Assembly: GCF_009733795.1 (NCBI RefSeq)
Contig: NZ_WNXX01000007.1
Coordinates: 107,138-171,137, forward strand
Direction: 5' to 3'
Length of the DNA: 64,000 nt
Source of the DNA: Actinotalea caeni
Lineage (GTDB): Bacteria > Actinomycetota > Actinomycetes > Actinomycetales > Beutenbergiaceae
The translations under genes and the position numbers were made by a program. This document shows, piece by piece, positions 41,891 to 50,700 of the stretch (within the stretch, counting starts at the first letter, position 1; each line of letters begins with the position of its first letter). Under the pieces are notes generated by a model, which was not told where the DNA came from, did not search any database, and saw only the letters and a program-made list of their open reading frames with translations.

Positions 41891-41960
41891 GCCGAGCTCG
41901 TACCTGTGTGCCGAGCTCGTAGCGTGCACCGTACGAGCTCGGTACGGGGGTACGAGTTGG
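41891..41960. repeat. 70-bp palindromic repeat, copy B
   Basis: GCCGAGCTCGTACC start, inner GAGCTCGTAGC, GTGCAC loop, then GTACGAGCTCGGTACGGGGG and GTACGAGTT. It lies exactly 240 bp from copy C and shares flanking sequence with copies A and C. Confidence 0.85.
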
Positions 41961-42005
41961 TGGGGTGGCTGCCGGGGGTGGCGCTCGCGCGAGGTGGTGG
42001 CGCCG

Positions 42006-42067
42006 CTGGCGGTGTGACCTCGCGCGGCGGGGCGAGCTGGCGGTGTGACCTCGCGCGGCGGGGCGAG
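42006..42067. repeat. 31-bp direct duplication
   Basis: A 31-base unit (starting CTGGCGGTGTGACCTCGCG) occurs twice with no spacer at 42006-42036 and 42037-42067, followed by a partial third (CTGGCGGGTGG). The identity of both copies suggests recent slippage. Confidence 0.9.
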
Positions 42068-42130
42068 CTGGCGGGTGGCTCCCGGGGTGGCGCTTGTGGG
42101 GCGCGCAGTCGTGGCCGAACGCTGCGTCTT

Positions 42131-42200
42131 GCCGAGCTCGTACCGGCGTGCCGAGCTCGTAGCGTGCACCGTACGAGCTCGGCACCGGGGTACGAGTTGG
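42131..42200. repeat. 70-bp palindromic repeat, copy C
   Basis: Same architecture as copy B with outer word GAGCTCGTACC, loop GTGCAC, and right arm GTACGAGCTCGGCACCGGGG. It would fold into a strong cruciform or RNA hairpin. Confidence 0.85.
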
Positions 42201-42370
42201 TGGTGGGTGCTAGGAGGTGGCCCGACGGCCGGTGGCGGCCATGTGCGTGGGCATCGTGCGTGAGTGCGGGCCGGTGGCGACGTCCGGCGGCGGAAACACG
42301 TCGCTCGATGCACCGGCAACCGGTTGTCACGGGGTCGCGCGCCCATCGAGTGGCGGGTGTCCGCGAGGGT

Positions 42371-42530
42371 CGGTGCCCACACGCGCCAGGGTGCGGCGCC
42401 CACATCCGCCAGGTTGCGGCGCCCACACGCGCCGGGGCGCGGTGCCCACACGCGCCAGGGTGCGGCGCCCACACGCGCCGGGTGCGGCGGCCACGGGCGT
42501 CGGGGTGGGGTGGCCACAGGCGCCGACGCT
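42371..42530. repeat. Minisatellite, seven copies of a 22-25-bp unit
   Basis: Units of the form GGTGCCCACACGCGCCAGGG (with GGCGCCCAC or GGTGGCCAC variants) repeat about seven times and vary in length by 1-3 bp, so they cannot keep one reading frame. No similarity to protein-coding repeats is seen. Confidence 0.85.
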
Positions 42531-42803
42531 GCGCGGTCGAGCCACACCAAGTCTCGACGCGCTGCCCGCGCGCCCCATCAGTCTCCCGCGCTCCGAGCGC
42601 CCGTCGGTTCACCGCACGTGCTGCCGCGCGCCGCTCTCACCGCAGCTCTTGCGGCGTGCTCGTAACGACGCGACGACCTCCGTCGGCACGGCGGGCGCCG
42701 CGGACGGTGCCGCTCCTGCCTCGCGTGCCGAAGCGTGCGCGCGCCGTGCCGCCGCGGTGCGCGCTTGGGGAGCGGGTGGACGCCGCCCGCCATGCGATCA
42801 CTA

Positions 42804-42845
42804 TCAAGAATGCTTGAGCAAGAACTCTTGATCAAGAACTCTTGA
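42804..42845. promoter_or_regulatory. Three abutting 14-bp operators upstream of the ArsR-like gene
   Basis: TCAAGAATGCTTGA (42804-42817), GCAAGAACTCTTGA (42818-42831) and TCAAGAACTCTTGA (42832-42845) are imperfect palindromes laid end to end with no spacer. They end 18 bp before the regulator ATG, and TACGGT (42853-42858) after them may be the -10 of a leaderless transcript. This AT-rich patch is striking in otherwise GC-rich DNA. Confidence 0.8.
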
Positions 42846-42863
42846 GAATGCTACGGTCCCTGC

Positions 42864-43445
42864 ATGCGGCAGCCCGAGAGCATCAACAACCCCGAGCGGA
42901 TCAGGGCGCTCGCGCACCCGATCCGGCTCGCCCTGCTCGACCACCTCCAGCGCGTCGAGGACGCGACCGCGACGCAGTGCGCGGAGGCGATCGGCGAGTC
43001 CGTGGCATCGTGCTCGTTCCACCTGCACACGCTCGCGAGGTACGGGTTCATCGAGCCCGCGCCGCGGCGGGGTCGGGAGCGGCCGTGGCGCAGCACGGTC
43101 GCCGACGGCTACGCGGTGAGGCCCAGCGACGAGGTGCCCGGCTCCCGGCACGCGGTCGCCGAGCTGGCGAGCATGCAGGTGATGCGGCAGGCCGAGCGGG
43201 TGCGCGCCTACCTCGCCACGATCGCCGACGAGGACGACGCCTGGGTCCAGGCGAGCCTCGTCACCTCGAGCACCTTCTGGGCCACCGCGGAGGAGACCGC
43301 GAGGCTCAGCCAGCACCTCCAGGAGGTCGCCGCCGAGTGGTTCGGCGGCCGTGACGCCGACCCCACGGCACGCCCCGAGGGCGCCCGCCGCGTCCAGCTC
43401 TTCGCCACCGTCAACCCCGAGCCCACCACGAAGGAGGCGCGATGA
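42864..43445 (+). CDS. ArsR/HTH_20-type transcriptional regulator
   Basis: 193 residues. The N-terminal winged helix 'NPERIRALAHPIRLALLDHLQRVEDATATQCAEAIGESVASCSFHLHTLARYGFIEPAPRRGRERPW' (9-75) is the ArsR-like fold that lacks metal-binding cysteine motifs. The C-terminal part is helical and probably binds a small molecule or dimerises. It overlaps the MFS transporter start by 4 bp (ATGA), a regulator-exporter pair as in many drug-resistance cassettes. Autoregulation through the three upstream palindromes is very likely. ATG at 42864, only about 6 bp from a -10-like hexamer. Confidence 0.88.
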   Translation: MRQPESINNPERIRALAHPIRLALLDHLQRVEDATATQCAEAIGESVASCSFHLHTLARYGFIEPAPRRGRERPWRSTVADGYAVRPSDEVPGSRHAVAELASMQVMRQAERVRAYLATIADEDDAWVQASLVTSSTFWATAEETARLSQHLQEVAAEWFGGRDADPTARPEGARRVQLFATVNPEPTTKEAR

Positions 43446-44683
43446 GCGCCCTGGCCGTGCTCCGCCGTCGCCCCGCCGCCTGGCAGCACCAGCCGTTCCG
43501 TCGGCTGCTGCCCGCGTGGGTCTCGACCAACCTCGCCGACAGCGCCCTCTACCTCTCGGTCGCGGTCTGGGTGAAGGACCTCACCGGCTCCGACGCCGCC
43601 GCCGCGATCGTGTTCGCGGCGCTCGGGCTGGCGAACCTCACCGGGCCGCTCATGGGGCACCTGGTCGACAAGGTGTCCCGGCGGCCGGTCATGATCGTCG
43701 CGAACCTCGTCGGGGCCGCGCTCGTCGCGGCGCTGCTGCTCGTGACCTCCGCCTCGCAGCTGTGGCTCGTCTACGCCGTGATCTTCGGGTACGGCACGCT
43801 CAACGTGCTGACGGCCACCGCGCAGTCGGGCCTGCTGCGTGACATGCTGCCCGACGAGCACCTCGCCTCCGGCAACGGCCTGCTGTCGACGATCGACCAG
43901 GCGCTGCGGCTGGTGTCGCCGCTTCTCGGCACCGCGCTCTACGTCGCGCTCGGCCCGGCCGCGGTCGTGTGGGTGACGGTCGCGTGCTTCCTCCTCACCG
44001 CGCTGCTGCTCACCCGTGTGCACGTCCGCGAGACGCCGCCCGAGCCCAGCACCGACGCCTTCCTGAGGCAGGCCGGCGCGGGTTTCCGGCACCTGGCCGC
44101 CACGTCGCCGCTGGGTGCCGTCACCGTGCTGACCTCGGCCGCGTTCGCCGCGACCGCGATGCTCAACGTCGCGGTGTTCCCGGTCATCGAGCACGGCCTG
44201 CAGCTGCCGACGGCGTCGCTCGGTGTGCTCGTCAGCCTGCAGGGCGTCGGCGCGGTCGTCGCGGGCGCGACCGCCGCCACCGTCATCGGCAGGCGCGGCG
44301 AGGTGTGGACCCTCTCGGCCGGGCTCGGCCTGCTCGCGCTCGGCGCGGTGACGCTGCTGTCGGGCTCGCTCGCGCTCGTGCTGCCTGGCATCGCGGCCGT
44401 CGGGTTCGGCGTCACCTGGTGCGTCGTCGCGTTCGTGACGCTGCGGCAGCGTCTCACCCCCGCCCGCATGCAGGGCCGGACGGCGGCCGCCACGATGATG
44501 GCGCTCAACCTCCCCCAGGCGTTGCTCACCCTCGTCGGTGCGGCGCTGGTGGCGGCCATCGACTACCGGCTGCTCATCGCCGGCACCGTCCTGGTCGTGC
44601 TGCTCTCCACGGTCGGCGGCTTCGTCGTCGGGCGCCGCCCCGTCATCGTCCCGGCAGCCGATAGCGCGCCGGCGACCCCGTGA
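43442..44683 (+). CDS. MFS transporter (macrolide/drug-efflux type)
   Basis: 413 residues with twelve membrane helices. The N-terminal half has 'LLPAWVSTNLADSALYLSVAVWVKDLTGSDAAAAIVFAALGLANLTGPLMGHLVDKVSRRPVMIVANL' including motif A in the form GHLVDKVSRRPVM. 'GTLNVLTATAQSGLLRDMLPDEHLASGNGLLSTIDQALRLVSPLLGTAL' is typical of MFS_3/Mef-like exporters. It should export a hydrophobic compound in exchange for protons. It is coupled to the ArsR-like regulator. Its 3' end overlaps the convergent mutY by 41 bp. Confidence 0.9.
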   Translation: MSALAVLRRRPAAWQHQPFRRLLPAWVSTNLADSALYLSVAVWVKDLTGSDAAAAIVFAALGLANLTGPLMGHLVDKVSRRPVMIVANLVGAALVAALLLVTSASQLWLVYAVIFGYGTLNVLTATAQSGLLRDMLPDEHLASGNGLLSTIDQALRLVSPLLGTALYVALGPAAVVWVTVACFLLTALLLTRVHVRETPPEPSTDAFLRQAGAGFRHLAATSPLGAVTVLTSAAFAATAMLNVAVFPVIEHGLQLPTASLGVLVSLQGVGAVVAGATAATVIGRRGEVWTLSAGLGLLALGAVTLLSGSLALVLPGIAAVGFGVTWCVVAFVTLRQRLTPARMQGRTAAATMMALNLPQALLTLVGAALVAAIDYRLLIAGTVLVVLLSTVGGFVVGRRPVIVPAADSAPATP

Positions 44684-45539
44684 CGGCGACCAGACCGTCG
44701 GCGACCAGCCCGGTGAGCGCGCGCGCTCGCTGGGCCTCGTCGTGCCACGCGGGCAGCGCCTCCAGCGGCAGCGGCTCGGTGGCCTCGCGCAGCGCCGCCA
44801 TCAGCCGGCCGCGCACCTGCCGGTCGGTGCCCTCCCAGGCCTGGGCGCGCCGTCGGTCCGCGTACGGGTCCGGCGGGTAGCCGGCGGCGCGCCACGCGCA
44901 CCGCTCGGCGACCGGGCACGCCTCGCAGCGCGGCGAGCGGGCCGTGCAGACGAGCGCACCCAGCTCCATGAGGCCGATGTTCCACAGCGCGCTGTCGGCC
45001 GGTCCCGGCGGCAGCAGGTCGCTCGCGCGCCGCTCCTCGGCGCGGCTGAGGCTCGGCGGCGGCAGCGGCAGCCCGTCCAGCAGCCGGGTGAGCACGCGCC
45101 GCACGTTGGTGTCGAGCACGGTGTCGCGCTCCCCGAAGGCGAACGCGCGCACCGCGGCCGCCGTGTAGCCGCCGACGCCCGGCAGGTCCAGCAGCGCCTC
45201 CCGGTCACGCGGCACCTCTCCGCCGTGCCGCTCGACGACGGCGACCGCCGTCCCGTGCAGCCGCAGCGCCCGCCGCGGGTAACCGAGCGTGCCCCAGGCG
45301 CGCAGCACCTCGTCGTGCCCGGCCGCGGCGAACGCGGCCGGCGTCGGCCACCGACGCATCCACGCCCGCCACACCGGCTCGACGCGCGCGACCGGTGTCT
45401 GCTGCAGCATCACCTCCGACACCAGCACCGCCCACGGCGACGTGCCCGGCTCGCGCCACGGCAGGTCGCGGCGGTGCGCGGCGTACCACGCGGTCACCGC
45501 GTGCCACAGCGCCGGCCAGGGGTCGTCGTCCACGCGCAC
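44643..45539 (-). CDS. mutY: A/G-specific adenine DNA glycosylase
   Basis: 298 residues. Catalytic E42 in 'SEVMLQQTPV', helix-hairpin-helix 'LPGVGGYTA' (119-127), catalytic D143 in 'VLDTNVRR', and the 4Fe-4S cluster cysteines C198-X6-C205-X2-C208-X5-C214. It excises adenine mispaired with 8-oxoguanine. The usual NUDIX-like C-terminal domain is reduced to a short winged region, as is common in actinobacteria. The GTG start is at 45539 or 45533. It lies near disA in the same orientation, consistent with a genome-maintenance neighbourhood. Confidence 0.95.
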   Translation of the reverse strand: MRVDDDPWPALWHAVTAWYAAHRRDLPWREPGTSPWAVLVSEVMLQQTPVARVEPVWRAWMRRWPTPAAFAAAGHDEVLRAWGTLGYPRRALRLHGTAVAVVERHGGEVPRDREALLDLPGVGGYTAAAVRAFAFGERDTVLDTNVRRVLTRLLDGLPLPPPSLSRAEERRASDLLPPGPADSALWNIGLMELGALVCTARSPRCEACPVAERCAWRAAGYPPDPYADRRRAQAWEGTDRQVRGRLMAALREATEPLPLEALPAWHDEAQRARALTGLVADGLVAVTGSPARYRLPGR

Positions 45540-45696
45540 AGTCTCGCCCGCGCGGCGGGTGCCTCGTCACCGACGCGACACCAGCGCACGCCGGAGCGCG
45601 GCTGCGGGACCCGCACGGGAGGCTGCAGCACTTTATGCCGGGCGCCCGCGGAATGTCTCCCGAGGTCCGCGCCGCGGCTCGGATACCGTCGCGACC

Positions 45697-46506
45697 ATGG
45701 CGCGGACGACCGATCGCACGACCCGAGGACCTGCGTCCTCCGGTCGGGGTCGCACCGCACCCACGTCACGGACGCGGCAGCAGCCGGGCGCGCGATCGAG
45801 CGCGGCTAGCCGCACCGGCGCAGCGCGCCGCACGGGTGCGCGCGCGACGTCGACGCCACCCCGCCGGCCTGCCGGTGGACCGCACCGTCCGAGCCCGGCG
45901 ACCCTGCGCCGTCGTCGGGTCGTCGCGCTGGTGCTCGTCGTCGCGCTGCTGACCGGGCTGGCCCTCGGGGTGCGCGCCGCCTACCTCGCGATCACCGCGG
46001 CGGCCGCCGACGACCCGGTCACCGTCGACACCCCCGAGGTCACCAGCGCCCCGGAGGACGCCGAGACCACCGGGCCGCCGACCGACGACGAGCTCGCCAA
46101 CCCGGTCGACTGCGTGCCGGGCGCGGTGGCCGTGTCGGTGGGGCTGCCGTCGAGCACGCTGGCGCGCGGGGCGTCGACGTCGCTGCCGGTCACCGTGACC
46201 AACACCGGGCCGGTGCCGTGCCTGGTCGACGTCGGGCGCGCCCAGCTCGTGGTCGAGATCCACTCCGGCGACGACCTCGTGTGGAGCTCGCAGCACTGCG
46301 GCCGCGGCGAGCGCCGCGTGCTGCTCGACATCGACGGCGAGGACGTCACCACGTTCGAGTGGGACGGGCACCGGTCCTGGCCGTCGTGCCCCGCCAAGCG
46401 GCCGGTCGCCGAGCCGGGCACCTACCGCGCCGTCGTCACGCTGACGAGCGCCGAGGGTGGCGGCACCGAGCTCGCGACCACGGAGAGCGTCTTCACCGTG
46501 CGGTGA
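45697..46506 (+). CDS. Membrane-anchored extracytoplasmic protein of unknown function
   Basis: 269 residues from ATG at 45697. The first 74 residues are basic and Ser/Thr/Arg-rich and presumably cytoplasmic; one transmembrane helix (75-95) leads to an external domain. Its core ('DCVPGAVAVSVGLPSSTLARGASTSLPVTVTNTGPVPCLVDVGRAQLVVEIHSGDDLVWSSQHC...RRVLLDIDGEDVTTFEWDGHRSWPSCP') looks like an immunoglobulin-like fold with two cysteine pairs. TACCGT lies 7 bp before the ATG, so the message may be leaderless. Similar unnamed proteins are found beside disA in related actinobacteria (recollection, not verified). Confidence 0.8.
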   Translation: MARTTDRTTRGPASSGRGRTAPTSRTRQQPGARSSAASRTGAARRTGARATSTPPRRPAGGPHRPSPATLRRRRVVALVLVVALLTGLALGVRAAYLAITAAAADDPVTVDTPEVTSAPEDAETTGPPTDDELANPVDCVPGAVAVSVGLPSSTLARGASTSLPVTVTNTGPVPCLVDVGRAQLVVEIHSGDDLVWSSQHCGRGERRVLLDIDGEDVTTFEWDGHRSWPSCPAKRPVAEPGTYRAVVTLTSAEGGGTELATTESVFTVR

Positions 46507-46536
46507 GCCGCGCCGTCGGCGACCGGGCGTGCGGGT

Positions 46537-47604
46537 CTAGGAGAACCGCTCCAGCAGGCTCGACTCCGCCTGGCGGGAAAGCCCCTCACGGACGGCTCGC
46601 GCGCGCTGCGCACCCACGCCGTCGACCACCTCGAGGTCCTCGATCGTGGCCGAGAGCATCTTCTGCAGCGACCCGAAGTGCTCGACGAGGGCGGAGACGA
46701 CCGACGCCGGCAGCCGCGGGATGCGCATGAGCATCCGGTAGCCGCGGGGCGCGATCGCCGAGTCGAGCGCCTCGCCCTGCCGGCCGCCGAGGCCGAGGAC
46801 CCGGGCGATGAGCGAGAGGTCGAGCAGCTGGGAGGAGTCGAGCGCCGCGAGGTCGGCGAGCACGTCGTCGATCGTGCGGGCGGACCGCTCGTCGAGGTAG
46901 TCGCGGATGACCAGCTCCAGCCCGGTGCCGATGCCGCCGCTCATCTCGTCGAACTGCAGCTCCAGCAGGCGGCCGTTGGTGCCGAGCTCGATGACGTAGT
47001 CGGAGATCTCGCCCGAGATGCGCCGCACCATCTCCAGGCGCTGCACGACGGCGGCGACGTCGCGGACCGTGACGAGGTCCTCGATCTCGAGCGCGGACAG
47101 CGTGCCGGCCACCTCGTCGAGGCGCTCCTTGTACCGCTCGAGCGTGGCGAGGGCCTGGTTGGCGCGGGAGAGGATCGCGTCGGAGTCCTCGAGCACGTAG
47201 CGCTGCGAGCCGACGTAGAGCGCGACGATCCGCATCGACTGGCTGACGGAGATCACAGGGAAGCCGGTCTGCTTGGCCGCCCGCTCGGCGGTGCGGTGGC
47301 GGGTGCCGGACTCGCTGGTCTCGATCGCGGCGTCGGGGAGCAGCTGCACGGCGGCGCGCAGGATCCGCGTGGCCTTGGCGTCGAGCACGATCGCGCCGTC
47401 CATCTTCGCGAGCTCGCGCAGGCGGGTCGAGGAGAACTCGACGTCCAGCTCGAAGCCGCCGGTGCAGATGCTCTCGACGACGTCGTCGTAGCCGAGCACG
47501 ATCAGCGCACCCGTGCGGCCGCGGAGGATCCGCTCCAGCCCGTCACGCAGCTCGGTTCCCGGCGCGACCCAGCCGAGGATCTCGCGCAACGACGGCGTGG
47601 ACAA
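46537..47604 (-). CDS. disA: DNA-integrity scanning diadenylate cyclase DisA
   Basis: 355 residues, the expected size. The DAC domain (about 1-145) has DGA at 69-71 ('KMDGAIVLD') and RHR at 102-104 ('SGTRHRTAE'), the two catalytic motifs. A helical linker follows, and a C-terminal helix-hairpin-helix domain ('[52 protein letters not shown]'). It joins two ATP into cyclic di-AMP and stops when bound to branched DNA. In many bacteria disA is adjacent to radA, whose product controls it; here a 6-kb insert separates them. Confidence 0.97.
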   Translation of the reverse strand: MSTPSLREILGWVAPGTELRDGLERILRGRTGALIVLGYDDVVESICTGGFELDVEFSSTRLRELAKMDGAIVLDAKATRILRAAVQLLPDAAIETSESGTRHRTAERAAKQTGFPVISVSQSMRIVALYVGSQRYVLEDSDAILSRANQALATLERYKERLDEVAGTLSALEIEDLVTVRDVAAVVQRLEMVRRISGEISDYVIELGTNGRLLELQFDEMSGGIGTGLELVIRDYLDERSARTIDDVLADLAALDSSQLLDLSLIARVLGLGGRQGEALDSAIAPRGYRMLMRIPRLPASVVSALVEHFGSLQKMLSATIEDLEVVDGVGAQRARAVREGLSRQAESSLLERFS

Positions 47605-47698
47605 CTCCGCACTCCCATCCCGCGTCCGATCCGGCCTGGGGTGAGTCTATGCGGGGGATCGACCCGGTGAGCGCTGCTGTTGCGGACCTGTGACCCTC

Positions 47699-47730
47699 GG
47701 GAGGGCCGGTCGCGCACGACCGGCCCTCCC
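47699..47730 (-). terminator. Hairpin terminator of the surface-protein gene
   Basis: GGGAGGGCCGGTCG (47699-47712) and CGACCGGCCCTCCC (47717-47730) are perfect 14-bp complements with a CGCA loop, 6 bp after the surface gene's stop codon. It may also block read-through toward disA. Confidence 0.85.
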
Positions 47731-47735
47731 TCGGC

Positions 47736-50700
47736 TCATCGGGTGACGCGACGTCGCACCGCGAGCGCGGCGGACCCGATCGCCATGAGCAGCAGCGCGA
47801 CTGCCGGCAGCGTCGCATCGGGCGCGAACCCGGTCGATGGCAGCGCTGACGCCGGTGGCGCGGGCGGGACCGCGATCGGTGCGCAGGCGGTGCCCTGCGC
47901 CTCGAGGCCGTTGTGCTGCACGGTCGCCACGTTGCGCAGTCCGCCGGCCTGGTCGCCGTCGGCGCAGCCGGAGACGTCCTGCGCGCGCTCGCCGGGGGCC
48001 AGCGATGTGGACACGTGCACCAGGAACCGGTGCGTCGCGCCTGCGGCGAGGTCGACGTCGGTGGCGATGGCGTTCGCCGCGGCGTCCGGCTCGGTGCCGA
48101 GTCCTGTGAACGCGCCGGAGGTCGTGACGTCACCCGGGACGGTGTTGGTGACCTCGACGTCCTCCACGGCCAGCAGTGGGTCGAACCGGAGCTGGTCGAA
48201 CAGCGAGTACACGCCTGCTGCGGCCCCTGCGTTCGTCACGTCGATCGCGTAGGTGACCGCGTACGAGTCACCATCGCTCTCGACCTCGCCGACGAGCGAC
48301 TTATCGATCGTGATCGACGGCAGCTCGGCGCAGGCCTGGTCGTCCTGGGTCCGCCCGTCGCGGCCGGTGAGCGTCGAGACGTTGTTGAACGCACGGTCGG
48401 AGTCGTCGCCGCTGTCGCCGCACGCCGTCGGGTCGTCGGGGCTGCCCGCGCCCTCGAGCGACAGCGGCACCGACGCGACGACGGCCAGCACGTAGCGGTG
48501 CGGCGCGTAGTCCGCATCACCGTTGCCTGCGAGCGGCACCGCCGTCGCGATCCTCGTGCTGTCCTGGCCGTCCCACGCCGGGTCGGCGAGCTCGACGCCG
48601 TCGGGCGCCTCGGTGACCTCAGCCGCCACCACGGAGGCCTGCTCGGTGAAGTGCAGCTCGTCGTCCAGCGAGTAGCTCGTCGCCACGCCGGTGCTGTTGG
48701 TGACGTCGATCGCGTACACGACCTCCCAGAGCCCGTCGCCGACCGGTGTCGCCGACAGCAGAGACTTCTCGTGCACGGGGGTGCCGTCCACCTCGAAGCC
48801 CGCGGGGTCGCAGTTGATCGTCGGCGGCTGCTCGGCATCCGCCGGCTGGTCCGCCGTCGCGCATGCCGTGTTGACGACCGGACCCTGGACGCCGTCCGTG
48901 AGCTCGATCTCGAGCTCGTGGGCCTCGGAGGCCCCCGGTTCGAGCTCGTCGACCGTGAAGGAACCCAGCTCCGGTTGGCGGTCGTCGCTCACCTCGACGT
49001 TGGTCAGCGTGCCCTGACCGGTGTTCTCGACGACGATCCGGTAACGGATCGTGTCGCCCGCCTGGAAGAGGGGGTAGTCCTCGACCGTGTTCGCGTCGTG
49101 CCACTCGCCGTCGGTGCCCAGCACGTACTTCTTCAGAGCCGCCGAGTAGGTGTTGGCGATCGTGATGGGCGCCGACGTGCGCATCACGAGCTCGGTGTGC
49201 TCGGCCCTGGCCTGGGCGCGGTTGACGAGCACGTCACCGCCGTCCATGCCCTCGGTGACGATGCCCACGACGAACTGCTGCGTGGCACCCGGCGCCAGCT
49301 CGGGTGCGATGACGCGCACCGCTGTGGCATCCGGTGTGAAGGTCGTCGTCCAGCCGACCGTGTTGCCGACCGCGTCACCCGCGGAACCGTTCGACGGATC
49401 GGCCGGGTCGTCGCTCAGCGTCGCCGGGTCAGCGGTCGTGTAGTAGACCACCGCGCCATCCACGGCCTCGACGCCCGTCAGCTCGTAGCTGCCCGAGAAG
49501 CTCGTTCCCCGGTCGTCGCCCAGGTACGGGAGGATGTCGATCGTGTCGGTGAACGCCTGCGCCACCGGGTCGTCGGAGGCGATGGTCACGGTCCACGAGC
49601 CCTCGCCGCTGCCCGACCCGTCGGGGTTGGGGATGTAGGGCGAGTCCGGGGTCTTGCCGATCGAGGTCGTGCCCGACGTCGTGACCGTGACCTGCGCGGT
49701 CGCGGGCTGGCTGGTGGCGCCGCCGACAGACGCCGTCGCCGTGTTCTCGAGCACCGACCCCGGGTCGACGTCAACCGGCATCGCCTGGTAGGTGAGCGCC
49801 TGCACGGCGTTGGTCGGCACGCCGTCGAGCGTCCAGGTCAGCACCTGGGCGCCGTCGCCGTTCGTCGAGACGCTCGGCTCCGGGGCCGCGCTGCCCGCGA
49901 CGTACTCCATGCCCACCGGGAGCGTGTCGACGATCTCGAAGTCGTCCACGGTCTCGGGGATCGCGCCCGTGCCGTTCGCCGAGTACTCCAGCGTGTAGAC
50001 CGCGGGCTCACCAGGCGCGACGACCGAGCGATCGACCGACTTCGCGATCGCCGGCGTCGCGGCGATGATCCGCACGACGTCGCGGCCGTTGCCGATGAAC
50101 GGGTAGCGCAGCCCAGGTGTCGGCAGCGCGTTGCCGACGTCGGCCGGGTCCGTGCTGCGGTTCGGCTCGGACCACGTGCCGTCCTCGGCGATCGAGCCCC
50201 ACTGCCAGATGTCCTGACCGACCTCGACGTCCTCGGCCACGCGCTGCTCCACGCGCAGCGGCGTGTGCTGCGGGCCACCGGCGATCATCGAGAACGGATA
50301 ACGTGCTCGCACGGCGCGGACGCCGGTGAGGTCGGCAGGCGGCTCCGTGGTCCAGCCCCCCTCGGTCGCGCACGAGAAGGCGTTCGGGTCGTAGGAGCCG
50401 CTCGCAGGATCGAGCAACGTCGACGGCCCGGTCCAGTACTCGAGCACGAGTCCGTCGTCCTGCGTGTAGGGCGTGCCACCCCAGCCGCGCTCCAAGCGGG
50501 CGCTCTCGAATGCCAGATACCGGGTGTCGAGCACGACGCACTGCGAGATCGCGGTGGTGCCTGGCAGGGCACGCTCCGACCACGTGTTGGTGTTGACCGA
50601 CTCCACGGGCGTGCCCGGCGCGACCTCGAACAGGTTGCTCCACCAGCTCCCCGTGTCCACGCCGGAGTACTCCGGGCGCCAGGCGTTCGACCATGAGCCT

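Larger units (their letters stand above)
41587..42863. other. Repeat-rich gene-free island
   Basis: Long open frames exist here but change reading frame with every repeat copy and encode recurring, low-complexity peptides; none has a ribosome binding site or codon pattern like real genes. The region holds three 70-bp palindromes, a 31-bp direct duplication, a 23-24-bp minisatellite and, at its right end, the triple operator for the ArsR-like gene. Confidence 0.75.

Noticed and set aside
41717..42530. CRISPR array
   Set aside because: Repeats are palindromes or minisatellites of variable spacing, without uniform unique spacers, and no cas genes are present.
41421..42831. Several 200-550-codon frames in the 41.6-42.8 kb island
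   Set aside because: Frames encode palindrome- and minisatellite-derived repeats and shift between copies; no ribosome binding site, no homology recognisable by eye.
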